Below are positions 29,632 to 38,923 of a DNA stretch of 64,000 nucleotides, piece after piece. Below the pieces are notes generated by a model. The model was not told the DNA's origin. It did no database searches and saw only the letters and a list, made by a program, of their open reading frames with translations. Made by a program: the position numbers and the translations under genes. The first letter of the stretch is position 1; every line of letters starts with the position of its first letter. This stretch comes from Sphingomonas phyllosphaerae (GTDB lineage Bacteria; Pseudomonadota; Alphaproteobacteria; Sphingomonadales; Sphingomonadaceae): contig NZ_JAPYKH010000023.1 in the NCBI RefSeq assembly GCF_029623345.1, positions 1 through 64,000 on the forward strand, given 5' to 3'.

Positions 29632-30101
29632 CACAGCATCCCCAATTCGAGCTTGGCGTCGTCCGACATCTTCTGCGGGTCCCACGGCGGATCCCACACC
29701 AGGTTGACGTCGGCGAAGGCGATCCCCGGCACCGCGGCGACGCGCATCTCCACCTCGCCCGGCATCGACTCGGCGACCGGACAGTTGGGCGTCGTCAGCG
29801 TCATCGTCACCGTCGCCTGGCCGGCGTCGGTCACCTCGACCGCGTAGATCAGGCCGAGGTCGTAGATGTTCACCGGAATTTCGGGGTCATAGATTTCCTT
29901 GAGCGCGTCGATCACGCCCTCGTACAGCGCGCCGCCGGGCTCGTGCGGCGCCTCGCCGCCGGCGGGCTGCTGCGCCAGGAAGCCGGCGAGATAGTCGCGC
30001 TGGCGCGGCTCCGCGCCTGCGGGCTCGACCGCGTCGGACACCTTGGCACGCGGCGGCGCCTGCACCGTGTCGACTTCCTCGACCTTGATCGGGTCGCTCA
30101 T
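29631..30101 (-). CDS. sufT: SUF system assembly protein, MIP18/DUF59 family
   Basis: A 156-residue protein with a variable, acidic N-terminus (about 1-58) followed by a DUF59/MIP18 domain: ALKEIYDPEIPVNIYDLGLIYAVEV, then TLTTPNCPVAESMP with the conserved cysteine, and the WDPPWDPQKMSDDAKLELGML end. Such proteins help mature or transfer Fe-S clusters. It starts 25 nt after sufS and abuts sufA. The symbol follows common usage for SUF-linked DUF59 proteins. Confidence 0.88.
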   Translation of the reverse strand: MSDPIKVEEVDTVQAPPRAKVSDAVEPAGAEPRQRDYLAGFLAQQPAGGEAPHEPGGALYEGVIDALKEIYDPEIPVNIYDLGLIYAVEVTDAGQATVTMTLTTPNCPVAESMPGEVEMRVAAVPGIAFADVNLVWDPPWDPQKMSDDAKLELGML

Positions 30102-30126
30102 CGTCCCTCGTTCCTATCCAACATCA

Positions 30127-31347
30127 TCATCCGAAGATCCGCGCCACGCGCTCGATCCCCGCCATCAACGCGGCGACATCGTCGGGGCCGTTGTACACGC
30201 CGAAGCTGGCGCGCGCAGTCGCCTCGACGCCCAGCGCGGCCATCAGCGGTTGCGCGCAATGATGGCCGGCGCGGATCGCCACCTTCGACTCGTCCAAGAT
30301 GGTGCCGATGTCGTGCGGATGCACCCCCTCCATCGCGAAGGAGACGATCCCGGCGCTGTCCGCCGGGCCGAGCACGCGCACCGAGTTGATCCTCGCCAGC
30401 GCCTCGCGTGCCTGCGCCACCAGCGCGGTCTCGTGCGCGTGGATGCGCTCGAGACCGATCGCCTGCACATAGTCGATCGCGGCGGCGAGCCCGAGCGCGC
30501 CGACGATATGCGGCGTCCCCGCCTCGAAACGCGTCGGCGCCGGCGCGTAGGTGGTGCGCTCGAACGACACGCGATCGATCATCGAGCCGCCGCCCTGGTA
30601 GGGCGGCATCGCGTCGAGCAGCTCGCGCCGGCCCCACAATACGCCGATGCCGGTCGGGCCGTACAGCTTATGGCCGGAGAAGACGTAGAAGTCGCAGCCG
30701 AGCGCGCGCACGTCGACCGGCAGCCGCGCCACCGCCTGGCAGCCGTCGATCAGGATCGTCGCGCCGACCGCATGCGCGAGTTCGCTGGCGCGGCGCACGT
30801 CGAGGGTCGAGCCGAGCACGTTCGAGACATGCGCGAGCGCGACGAGCTTGTGCTCGGGCCGCAGCATCCGCGCCATCGCGTCAAGGTCGATGCGCTGGTC
30901 GGCGGTGAGCGGCACCACGTCGATCGCGGCGCCGACGCGCTCGGCCACCATCTGCCACGGCACGATATTGCTGTGATGCTCGAGCGTGGAGAGCAGGATA
31001 CGATCGCCGGCGTTCAGCGTCGTGCCCGCGAACGATTGGGCGACGAGGTTGATCGCCTCGGTCGCGCCGCGGACGAAGACGATCTCGTCGGCGGTGGCGT
31101 TGACGAAGCGGGCGACGGTGTCGCGCGCCGCCTCATAGGCCAGCGTCATGTCGGCGGAGCGCTGGTACACGCCGCGATGGACGGTGGCGTAATCGGTGTC
31201 GTAGCCGCGCGTGATCGCGTCGATCACCGCGCGCGGTTTCTGCGCCGTAGCGGCCGTGTCGAGATAGGCCCAGCCCGCGGGAATCGCGGGGAAATCCGCG
31301 ACGACGTCGAGCGGGCGCGTGGCGGGATCGGCGGTCACGACGGTCAT
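30127..31347 (-). CDS. sufS: Cysteine desulfurase, SufS type
   Basis: A 406-residue pyridoxal-phosphate enzyme that takes sulfur from cysteine for cluster assembly. The cofactor lysine is Lys227 in FSGHKLYGPTG and the persulfide-forming cysteine is Cys364 in RAGHHCAQPL, in the RxGHHCA form of group II desulfurases. No sufE gene is visible in the operon, although group II enzymes normally need SufE or SufU; it may be elsewhere. The start at 31347 was chosen because the upstream in-frame extension has no family similarity. Confidence 0.95.
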   Translation of the reverse strand: MTVVTADPATRPLDVVADFPAIPAGWAYLDTAATAQKPRAVIDAITRGYDTDYATVHRGVYQRSADMTLAYEAARDTVARFVNATADEIVFVRGATEAINLVAQSFAGTTLNAGDRILLSTLEHHSNIVPWQMVAERVGAAIDVVPLTADQRIDLDAMARMLRPEHKLVALAHVSNVLGSTLDVRRASELAHAVGATILIDGCQAVARLPVDVRALGCDFYVFSGHKLYGPTGIGVLWGRRELLDAMPPYQGGGSMIDRVSFERTTYAPAPTRFEAGTPHIVGALGLAAAIDYVQAIGLERIHAHETALVAQAREALARINSVRVLGPADSAGIVSFAMEGVHPHDIGTILDESKVAIRAGHHCAQPLMAALGVEATARASFGVYNGPDDVAALMAGIERVARIFG

Positions 31348-31465
31348 GCGCGCTCCCCAATGTTGCGAATGTTGAGTCGGCCGCGCCCCGCGCGCGCGCC
31401 GATGCCCGAGGACCAGGGAGCCGCCGCCCTCGCCCCTTCGCACCGATCCCGCGCGTAGGACAGCG

Positions 31466-32533
31466 TCACAGCGTGCGCTCCAGCCACGCCGCGGCGTCGG
31501 CCGCGAATGCCGCGCGCACCGTCTCATCGGCGATGCGGTCGAGCGCGTCGGCGACGAAGGCGTGCGTCAGCAGCGCCTTGGCGCGGGCCGCCGGGATGCC
31601 GCGGCTCTCCATGTAGAACAACGCGCGCGCGTCCAGCTCGCCCACGGTCGCGCCGTGCGCGCATTTCACGTCGTCGGCGAAGATCTCCAGCTCGGGCTTG
31701 AGGTTCACCGTCGCGGTGCGGTGGAGCAGCAGCCCGCGCAACGACTGCTCGCCGTCGGTCTTCTGCGCGTGGCGCGCCACCTCCACAGCGGCGGCGAGGC
31801 TCGCCTGCGACTGGTCGGCCGCGACCGCGCGCCACAGCTGGTGCGACTGGCCGTTGGGCTCGGCGTGGCGCACGCGCACCGCGCATTCCTGCTGGAGCCG
31901 GTCGCGCGTCAGCAGCGCGCCGCCGAACTCGGCGTAGCCGCCCTCGCCCGCCAGCGTCAGCGCGGCGTCGACGCGCGCGCCCTGGTCACCCGCGGCGAGC
32001 ACCGTGCCCACGAAGCTCGCCGCCTTGCCGAGCACGATCTCGTCGCGCAGCGAGACGAAGCCCGCCGCCTGGGTCAGCCGCACCGCGCGCGACAGCCGCG
32101 CGCCGCGCCCCAGCCGGACGCTGGTGAAGCGATTCGACCAGCCCGCGCCGACGAAGGTCTCGACCAGCTGCGCGACCGCGTCGTCGCCCAGCTCGATTGC
32201 GGCGCCAAGGTGGTTCTCCGCGCCGGTGGCGACATGCACGATTTGAACCGGGTCGGCGACGGCGTGGGAGTCGAGCGTGAGCGTCCAGCCACGCGCGGCG
32301 CGGCGGCCGAGCGGGTGGTCGCTCGGGGCGATCGCGCCGATGGTGACGCGGCGGAGCTCGCTCGCACTTTGGTCCAGCTCGCCATCGACGAACAGGAGCT
32401 TGGCGCCGGGCAGGTCGAGGAACTGCGCACCCGGACGCGCGACCGGCGCGAGCGCGGCGGCCGCGGCGATCCCGCCGAGGTCGGCCCAGCGCCACGCTTC
32501 CTCGCGGTTGGAGGGAAGATCGAGCACGCTCAT
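31466..32533 (-). CDS. sufD: Fe-S assembly scaffold subunit SufD
   Basis: A 355-residue SufD, partner of SufB and SufC in the SufBC2D scaffold. The C-terminal beta-helix end is conserved: LKPELEIFADDVKCAHGATVGELDARALFYMESRGI, containing the family cysteine and histidine (KCAHG). The N-terminal half is variable, as usual. The start at 32533 (MSVLDLPSNREEAWRWADL) matches the normal SufD opening with the EAWRW motif; longer frames were rejected. An 88-bp gap to sufC carries a hairpin. Confidence 0.93.
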   Translation of the reverse strand: MSVLDLPSNREEAWRWADLGGIAAAAALAPVARPGAQFLDLPGAKLLFVDGELDQSASELRRVTIGAIAPSDHPLGRRAARGWTLTLDSHAVADPVQIVHVATGAENHLGAAIELGDDAVAQLVETFVGAGWSNRFTSVRLGRGARLSRAVRLTQAAGFVSLRDEIVLGKAASFVGTVLAAGDQGARVDAALTLAGEGGYAEFGGALLTRDRLQQECAVRVRHAEPNGQSHQLWRAVAADQSQASLAAAVEVARHAQKTDGEQSLRGLLLHRTATVNLKPELEIFADDVKCAHGATVGELDARALFYMESRGIPAARAKALLTHAFVADALDRIADETVRAAFAADAAAWLERTL

Positions 32534-32560
32534 GCGGCGGCTCCCACCCGGCCGGTCACC

Positions 32561-32584
32561 GTGTTCCTGCGCACGCAGGAACAC
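32561..32584. repeat. Hairpin between sufC and sufD
   Basis: Perfect 10-bp inverted repeat GTGTTCCTGC / GCAGGAACAC with a 4-nt loop. It looks like a dispersed palindromic element, and could also tune the relative expression of sufC and sufD by stabilising the mRNA. Confidence 0.6.
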
Positions 32585-32621
32585 GTCACCGCTCCGCCGC
32601 GGCGTCGCGTGAACGCCATCG

Positions 32622-33371
32622 TCACGCCGCCACCTCGGCGTAACCCTCGCGCTCGAGCTGTTGCGCCAGCTCGGCCCCGCCCGAGCGCGTGATGCGCCCG
32701 TCCGCCAGCACATGCACGCGATCCGGCCGGACATAGTCGAGCAGCCGCTGGTAATGGGTGATCAGCAGCACGGCCTTGTCGGGCCGGCGCATGATGCGGT
32801 TGATGCCGTCGCCGACCACGCGCAGCGCGTCGATGTCGAGCCCCGAGTCGGTCTCGTCGAGGATCGCGAACTTGGGGTCGATGATCCCCATCTGCACCAT
32901 CTCGTTGCGCTTCTTCTCGCCGCCGGAGAAGCCGACGTTGACCGGGCGCTTGAGCATGTCCTGCTGGAGCCCGAGCGCATCCGCCTGCGCCCGCGCCACC
33001 TTGAGGAACTCGGCGCCCGACAGCGGCTTTTCGCCGCGCACCGCGCGCTGCGCGTTGAGGCTCTCGCGCAGGAACTGCACGTTCGACACGCCCGGGATCT
33101 CGACCGGATATTGGAAGCCGAGGAACACGCCCGCCGCGGCGCGCTCGTGCGGTTCCTTGTCGAGCAGATCCTCCCCGTTAAACGTGACCGAGCCCGCGGT
33201 CACTTCATAGCCGGGCCGCCCGCCGAGCACGTAGCCGAGCGTCGACTTGCCCGCGCCGTTGGGCCCCATGATCGCGTGGATCTCGCCCGCATCCACCTGG
33301 AGCGTGAGACCCTTGAGGATCGGCTTGCCGTCGATCTCGGCGTGAAGATTGTCAATCGTGAGCATCGTCAT
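32622..33371 (-). CDS. sufC: Fe-S assembly ATPase SufC
   Basis: A 249-residue ABC-type ATPase of the SUF complex. It shows Walker A GPNGAGKST, the FLGFQYPVEIPGV Q-loop typical of SufC, the FSGGEKKRNE signature, Walker B with LDETDSGLDIDAL, and the H-switch ITHYQRLL. Two ATG codons lie near the start (33371 and 33365); the first is given. Its 5' end overlaps the DUF559 gene by 20 bp and lies beside a GC-rich palindrome, so ribosome access may be affected. Confidence 0.95.
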   Translation of the reverse strand: MTMLTIDNLHAEIDGKPILKGLTLQVDAGEIHAIMGPNGAGKSTLGYVLGGRPGYEVTAGSVTFNGEDLLDKEPHERAAAGVFLGFQYPVEIPGVSNVQFLRESLNAQRAVRGEKPLSGAEFLKVARAQADALGLQQDMLKRPVNVGFSGGEKKRNEMVQMGIIDPKFAILDETDSGLDIDALRVVGDGINRIMRRPDKAVLLITHYQRLLDYVRPDRVHVLADGRITRSGGAELAQQLEREGYAEVAA

Positions 33372-33839
33372 TCCTGAAGCCCCTCCCCTGCAGGGGAGGG
33401 GTTGGGGTGGGGCGCCGCCGCGAGGGGACGGCCTGAAGCTGGGCGAGCAGCGTGGCGAGCACGCCGTCGAGGTTCCGCATCACGTCCGCGTTGGCGAAGC
33501 GAAGGATGCGATAACCGAGCGCGCGCAGGTCGGCTTCACGCGCGATATCGGCGGCAGGGTCGGCGTGGGTGTCACCATCGACCTCGACGATCAGCCGCGT
33601 CGCCGGGCAGAGGAAGTCGGTGATGTAGCGGCCGATCGCGGCTTGGCGGCGGAACTTATAGCCGCCGAGTTGGGCGCGCGAGAGCGCGGACCAGAGGCGC
33701 TTTTCGGGCTCGGTAGGATTGTTGCGGAGCGCGCGCGCGTTCGCCTGAACGCCGGCGATGGCGTTCGCAGAGAGGCCCCACCCCCGGCCCCTCCCCTGAA
33801 GGGGAGGGGAGTTCAAGCGACGGTTCTCGTCCTTCGGCG

Positions 33840-33843
<4 letters not shown>
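33352..33843 (-). CDS. DUF559 (Vsr-like endonuclease fold) protein inside the SUF operon
   Basis: A 163-residue protein with a DUF559 core: ANARALRNNPTEPEKRLWSAL, then FRRQAAIGRYITDFLCPATRLIVEVDGDTHADP and a LGYRILRFANADVMRNLDGVL end. The core resembles very-short-patch/restriction nuclease folds (D-x-n-E-x-D-G); no activity has been shown by sequence alone. Both ends read out of GC-rich palindromic repeats (PPLQGRG at each end, same frame). The GTG start overlaps sufB by 4 nt, and its 3' end overlaps sufC by 20 bp. A link to Fe-S assembly is not evident. Confidence 0.8.
33380..33401. repeat. Palindromic repeat, CCCCTCCCC type (copy 1)
   Basis: Perfect 11-bp palindrome arms (CCCCTCCCCTG / CAGGGGAGGGG) near the 3' end of the DUF559 gene and just upstream of sufC. 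Related copies lie at 33788-33809, 37091-37189, 40098-40119 and 51836-51857. Confidence 0.75.
33788..33809. repeat. Palindromic repeat, CCCCTCCCC type (copy 2)
   Basis: CCCCTCCCCT / AGGGGAGGGG with a 2-nt centre, within the first codons of the DUF559 gene, where it is translated as PPLQGRG. Same element type as 33380-33401. Confidence 0.75.
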
Positions 33844-35303
<1,460 letters not shown>

Positions 35304-35304
35304 G

Positions 35305-35757
35305 TTATGCCTCAACCTTCATCTGTTCGGGCGCGCCCTGTTGTGGAAGGGGCGCGGCGGCGAGCGACGCCAGCGTCACCCCCGCGAGCGCGCCGCGCAC
35401 CGCCTGATTGACCGCGTTCCAGTGCGGCTTGACGCGGCAATTGCCTTCGATCGCGCAGTCGTGCTCGGCGGCGTCGACGCAGGCGGTGAGCGCAATCGGC
35501 CCCTCCACCGCCTCGACAATGTCCGCCAGCGTGATCGTCGCGGGCGGACGCGCCAGCCGGATCCCGCCGCCGGTGCCGCGCGTGCTGTCGATCAGCCCCG
35601 CCGCCGCGAGCCGGCTGACCAGCTTCTGCGCGGTCGGCAGCGGCACGCCGGTCTCCTCGGCGAGCGACGTGGCGTTCCTCCGCGCCAGCCCGCCGCAGTG
35701 GCGCGCGGCGGCGGTGAGCAGCACCACGGCATAGTCGGTCAGGCTCGAGAGGCGCAT
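35305..35757 (-). CDS. Rrf2-family SUF operon regulator (SufR/IscR-like)
   Basis: A 150-residue Rrf2 winged-helix regulator, first gene of the SUF operon, likely repressing it when iron-sulfur supply is adequate. The N-terminal helix-turn-helix is MRLSSLTDYAVVLLTAAA...LAEETGVPLPTAQKLVSRL. Three cysteines in the usual cluster-binding region are Cys93, Cys101 and Cys107 (ACVDAAEHDC..GNC). It is one gene ahead of sufB with a 1-nt gap. A candidate operator lies at 35784-35799. Confidence 0.92.
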   Translation of the reverse strand: MRLSSLTDYAVVLLTAAARHCGGLARRNATSLAEETGVPLPTAQKLVSRLAAAGLIDSTRGTGGGIRLARPPATITLADIVEAVEGPIALTACVDAAEHDCAIEGNCRVKPHWNAVNQAVRGALAGVTLASLAAAPLPQQGAPEQMKVEA

Positions 35758-35783
35758 CGTCCCACATTCGGTAGTTGCGATCG

Positions 35784-35799
35784 ACTCTCAAATCGGAGT
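35784..35799 (-). promoter_or_regulatory. Candidate Rrf2 operator before the SUF operon
   Basis: On the minus strand, ACTCCGATTTGAGAGT: arms ACTC and GAGT with an 8-nt spacer, 27 nt upstream of the regulator start. Position and dyad suit an autoregulatory site. The match to a known Rrf2 box is not established. Confidence 0.35.
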
Positions 35800-35867
35800 A
35801 GATCGTTCCGATTGCCATGTGGCCGCCCGACCGGGCGAAATCAACCGCGCCCGCCTGCGCTGCGCGC

Positions 35868-35901
35868 AAAAAAAGGGCCCGGCAGAGGCTGCCGGGCCCT
35901 T
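35868..35901 (-). terminator. Strong Rho-independent terminator (leftward)
   Basis: 11-bp perfect stem GGGCCCGGCAG / CTGCCGGGCCC with a 3-nt loop. On the minus strand it is followed by seven U residues. No annotated minus-strand gene lies between it and the plus-strand pyrD start (36056), so it would end a short transcript arising in 35902-36055. Confidence 0.75.
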
Positions 35902-36055
35902 GAGGAAAGAACTTCCGTTCGGAAGCCCTTCGGGTCGCAGTCGCGTTATGCACACAGCTCGTCGCGCAAGGATTGGACGGATTCAGCGCGGCCAAGACGA
36001 TTTTTTACAACTCGCCCGGCTTGATCTCGCTTCGGGACGCGACGACAGACGCATC

Positions 36056-37087
36056 ATGGCGATCTCCTCCCTCTTCCATCGCGCCACGCTGGCGCTGCCA
36101 CCCGAGCGCGCGCACGACGTCGCGCTCGGCGCGCTGGCGCGCTGGGGCGCGCTTGGCGGACCACTCGGCGGCACGATGCCACGGCTTGAGACTCGAGTCG
36201 CGGGAATCGACTTCCCCAACCCGGTCGGCCTCGCCGCCGGGCTCGACAAGGACGCGCGCGCCGTTGCCGGGCTGATGCGGCTCGGCTTCGGGTCGGTCGA
36301 GGTCGGCACGCTCACGCCGCGCGCGCAGCCCGGCAACCCGCGCCCGCGGCTGTTCCGGCTCGCCGAGGACCGCGCGATCATCAACCGCATGGGCTTCAAC
36401 AACGGCGGGCTCGCCGCCGGCGTCGCGCGCGCCGCAGCGGCGCGGCGCCACGGCGGCGTGCTCGGCATCAACGTCGGCGCCAACAAGGACGCGACCGACC
36501 GCGTCGCCGACTATGTCGCGGGGGTGAGCGCCGCGGCGCCGGTGGCGGACTATGTCACGATCAACGTCAGCTCGCCCAACACGCCGGGGCTGCGCGACCT
36601 GCAGCACGGCGCCGCGCTGGCCGAGCTGCTCGCCGCCTGCGTCGCCGCGCGCGGCACCACGCCGCTGTTCCTCAAGGTGGCGCCCGACCTCCAGGCTGCG
36701 CTGGTCGACTCGATCGCGCGCGCCGCGCTCGACGCAGGGATAGACGCGCTGATCGTGAGCAACACCACGGTGAGCCGCCCGCCGCTGCGCAGTGCGCACG
36801 CGGGCGAGGCCGGCGGGCTGTCGGGCGCGCCGCTGCGCGCGCTCGCGGCCGAGCGGCTGGCCGACTTCCGTCGCGCCACCGGCGGTGCGCTGCCGCTGAT
36901 CGCAGTCGGCGGGATCGACAGCGGGGCGGAGGCCTATGCGCGCATCCGCGCCGGCGCGAACCTGGTGCAGGTCTACACCGCGCTGATCTACGAAGGGCCG
37001 GGGCTGCCGCGCCGGATCGTGGCCGAGCTGGCGGCGCGCCTCGCGCGCGACGGGTTCGCGAGCGTGGCGGAAGCGGTGGGGGCGTAA
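36056..37087 (+). CDS. pyrD: Dihydroorotate dehydrogenase (quinone), class 2
   Basis: A 343-residue membrane-associated class 2 enzyme of pyrimidine synthesis, oxidising dihydroorotate with quinone as acceptor. It has the N-terminal helical extension of class 2, then GLAAGLDKDARAV, GSVEVGTLTPRAQPGNPRPRLFRL, NRMGFNNGG and the active-site loop NVSSPNTPGLRDLQ with the catalytic serine at about 172-173. The FMN-phosphate site is GGIDSGAEAYARIRAGA. The start at 36056 was chosen as the first ATG that opens into the family's N-terminus. Confidence 0.95.
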   Translation: MAISSLFHRATLALPPERAHDVALGALARWGALGGPLGGTMPRLETRVAGIDFPNPVGLAAGLDKDARAVAGLMRLGFGSVEVGTLTPRAQPGNPRPRLFRLAEDRAIINRMGFNNGGLAAGVARAAAARRHGGVLGINVGANKDATDRVADYVAGVSAAAPVADYVTINVSSPNTPGLRDLQHGAALAELLAACVAARGTTPLFLKVAPDLQAALVDSIARAALDAGIDALIVSNTTVSRPPLRSAHAGEAGGLSGAPLRALAAERLADFRRATGGALPLIAVGGIDSGAEAYARIRAGANLVQVYTALIYEGPGLPRRIVAELAARLARDGFASVAEAVGA

Positions 37088-37090
37088 GCC

Positions 37091-37189
37091 CCCCTCCCGA
37101 AAAGGGAGGAGGCGGGGGGTGGGTAGGTCGCTTTGCAGGAAACCGCTTGAGGAGAGCACCCCACCCCGTCCCTCCCCTTGCAGGGAGGG
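37091..37189. repeat. Pair of palindromic CCCTCCC-type repeats
   Basis: Two GC-rich palindromes, CCCCTCCCGAAAAGGGAGG at 37091-37109 and CCCTCCCCTTGCAGGGAGGG at 37170-37189, lie between the convergent pyrD and DJ-1 genes. They could act as a bidirectional terminator. Confidence 0.65.
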
Positions 37190-37204
37190 CTCTAGCGTGC
37201 GCCC

Positions 37205-37780
37205 TTACGCCTCCTCTTCCTCCTCCTCGTCGGCGCCGAGCTCCTCGGTCAGCGCGGCGATGATCGCCTTGTTGAAGGCGGGGATGTCGTCGGGCTTGCG
37301 GCTGGTGATGAGATTGTCGTCGACGACGACCTCCTCGTCGACCACCTCGGCGCCGGCATTTTCCAGATCGGTGCGGATCGACTCGAAGCCGGTCAGCCGC
37401 CGCCCGTCGATGACATCGGCCTCGGCCAGCAGCCAGGGCGCGTGGCAGATCGCCGCGACGATCTTGTCCTCATCCATGAAGTCCTGGACGATCTGCACCG
37501 CCTTGGCCTCGACGCGCAGCTTGTCGGGGTTGGCGACGCCGCCCGGCAGCACCAGCGCGTCGTAATCGTCGACCTCGACCTCGTCGAGCGTGAGGTCGGG
37601 GGTGGCGGTCTCGGCCTGGTTGATGTCCTGCTTCATGCCCTGGATCGGATCGCGCTTGATCGAGGCGAGCGTGACGGTGACGCCGGCGGCTTCCAGCGCC
37701 TTGCGCGGTTCGAACAGCTCCACCGTCTCGAAGCCGTCGGCGGCGAGCATCAGCACGCGGGCTTGCGACAGGTCGGCCAT
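37205..37780 (-). CDS. DJ-1/PfpI-family protein (general stress type)
   Basis: A 191-residue class I glutamine amidotransferase-like protein of the PfpI/YhbO kind. The nucleophile-elbow cysteine is Cys112 in AAICHAPWLLAEA, and the strand VLMLAADGFETVELFEPRKAL with the conserved acidic residue is at the N-terminus. Family members act as stress proteins, deglycases or proteases; the exact role is disputed. It ends in an acidic tail of six glutamates, which is unusual. It is divergent from topoisomerase IB. Confidence 0.88.
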   Translation of the reverse strand: MADLSQARVLMLAADGFETVELFEPRKALEAAGVTVTLASIKRDPIQGMKQDINQAETATPDLTLDEVEVDDYDALVLPGGVANPDKLRVEAKAVQIVQDFMDEDKIVAAICHAPWLLAEADVIDGRRLTGFESIRTDLENAGAEVVDEEVVVDDNLITSRKPDDIPAFNKAIIAALTEELGADEEEEEEA

Positions 37781-37878
37781 GGGAAATCTCCTGATACGTG
37801 TCGGTTCGACAGCGCCCCAAACCCCGTCCCCGCGCCGCCGTTCCGGAACGATGCGGCAGCCCGCGCATTTCCCGCGAC

Positions 37879-38922
37879 ATGAGCGTAGAAGCGGAGCGCA
37901 CGACCGAGAACGGCTGCCATATCGTCTATTTCGACGACGGTGAGCCCGGCATCACGCGCAAGAAGACGCGGCACGGCGCCTGGGCCTATTATGATTCCGA
38001 CGGCGCGCGCATCAGCGACCGCGACGAGATCGATCGGCTCAACGCGATCGGCCTGCCCCCCGCTTATACCGACGCCTGGTTCTGCCCCGACCCGACCGGC
38101 CATATCCAGGCGGTCGGCTGGGACGAGAAGGGGCGCAAGCAGTATCGCTATCACCTCGATTACCGCGCGCAGCAGGAGGCGGCGAAATACGACCTGTGCG
38201 CCCCGTTCGGTCGCGCGCTGACCAAGCTGCGCGCGCGCGTCGAGGCCGATCTCGACAAGCGCAGCCACAGCAAGGAGCGCACCGTCGCCGCGATCGTCAA
38301 GCTGCTCGACATGGCGGCGCTGCGCATCGGCAACGAGACCTATGCCAAGACCAACAAGAGCTACGGCCTGACCACGCTGCGCGACCGCCACGCGCAGATC
38401 AAGGGCAGTACGCTGGCGCTCCAGTACAAGGCCAAGTCGGGCAAGATCCGCAAACTGCGCATCACCGACGGCAGCCTCGCGCGCTTCGTCAAGAAGTGCC
38501 AGGACCTGCCGGGGCAGAAGCTGTTCCAGTACGTCGGGGATGACGGTGCGCCGCACGCGGTGACCTCGTCCGACGTCAACGCCTATCTCCGCGCTGCCAT
38601 GGGCGACGGCTTCACCGCCAAGCATTTCCGCACCTGGGGTGCGAGCGTCGTCGCGTATGAGGCATTGGTCGAGGCACCCGCGCCGATCGGGCTCAAGACG
38701 ATGCTCGAGCCGGTGGTCGAGCGGCTCGGCAACACCCCTGCCATCGCGCGCAAATCCTACGTCCATCCCGCATTGATCGAGCTCGGCAAGGACAAGGCGC
38801 TCCAGGCGGCGTTCCGGCAAACGCTGCGGCTGCCGCGCGCCAGCCAATATCTCAGCCGAACCGAGCGTGGACTGATCGCCTTCCTCGAGCAGAGCGGCGC
38901 GTGCGAGTTGAAGGCGGCCTGA
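37879..38922 (+). CDS. DNA topoisomerase IB
   Basis: A 347-residue poxvirus-type topoisomerase IB that relaxes supercoils through a 3'-phosphotyrosine. The tyrosine is Tyr294 in ARKSYVHPAL. Upstream catalytic-pentad regions are KLLDMAALRIGNETYAK, the lysine/arginine strand, and FTAKHFRTWGAS. The start at 37879 was chosen because residues before it (from 37798) have no family match. It is followed after 1 nt by the MscS gene, so the two are likely cotranscribed. Confidence 0.93.
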   Translation: MSVEAERTTENGCHIVYFDDGEPGITRKKTRHGAWAYYDSDGARISDRDEIDRLNAIGLPPAYTDAWFCPDPTGHIQAVGWDEKGRKQYRYHLDYRAQQEAAKYDLCAPFGRALTKLRARVEADLDKRSHSKERTVAAIVKLLDMAALRIGNETYAKTNKSYGLTTLRDRHAQIKGSTLALQYKAKSGKIRKLRITDGSLARFVKKCQDLPGQKLFQYVGDDGAPHAVTSSDVNAYLRAAMGDGFTAKHFRTWGASVVAYEALVEAPAPIGLKTMLEPVVERLGNTPAIARKSYVHPALIELGKDKALQAAFRQTLRLPRASQYLSRTERGLIAFLEQSGACELKAA

Positions 38923-38923
38923 G

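Noticed and set aside
35304..35315. A TTG start for sufB at 35315
   Set aside because: The ATG at 35303 sits 1 nt after the regulator stop, gives the normal family N-terminus and avoids a rare start codon.
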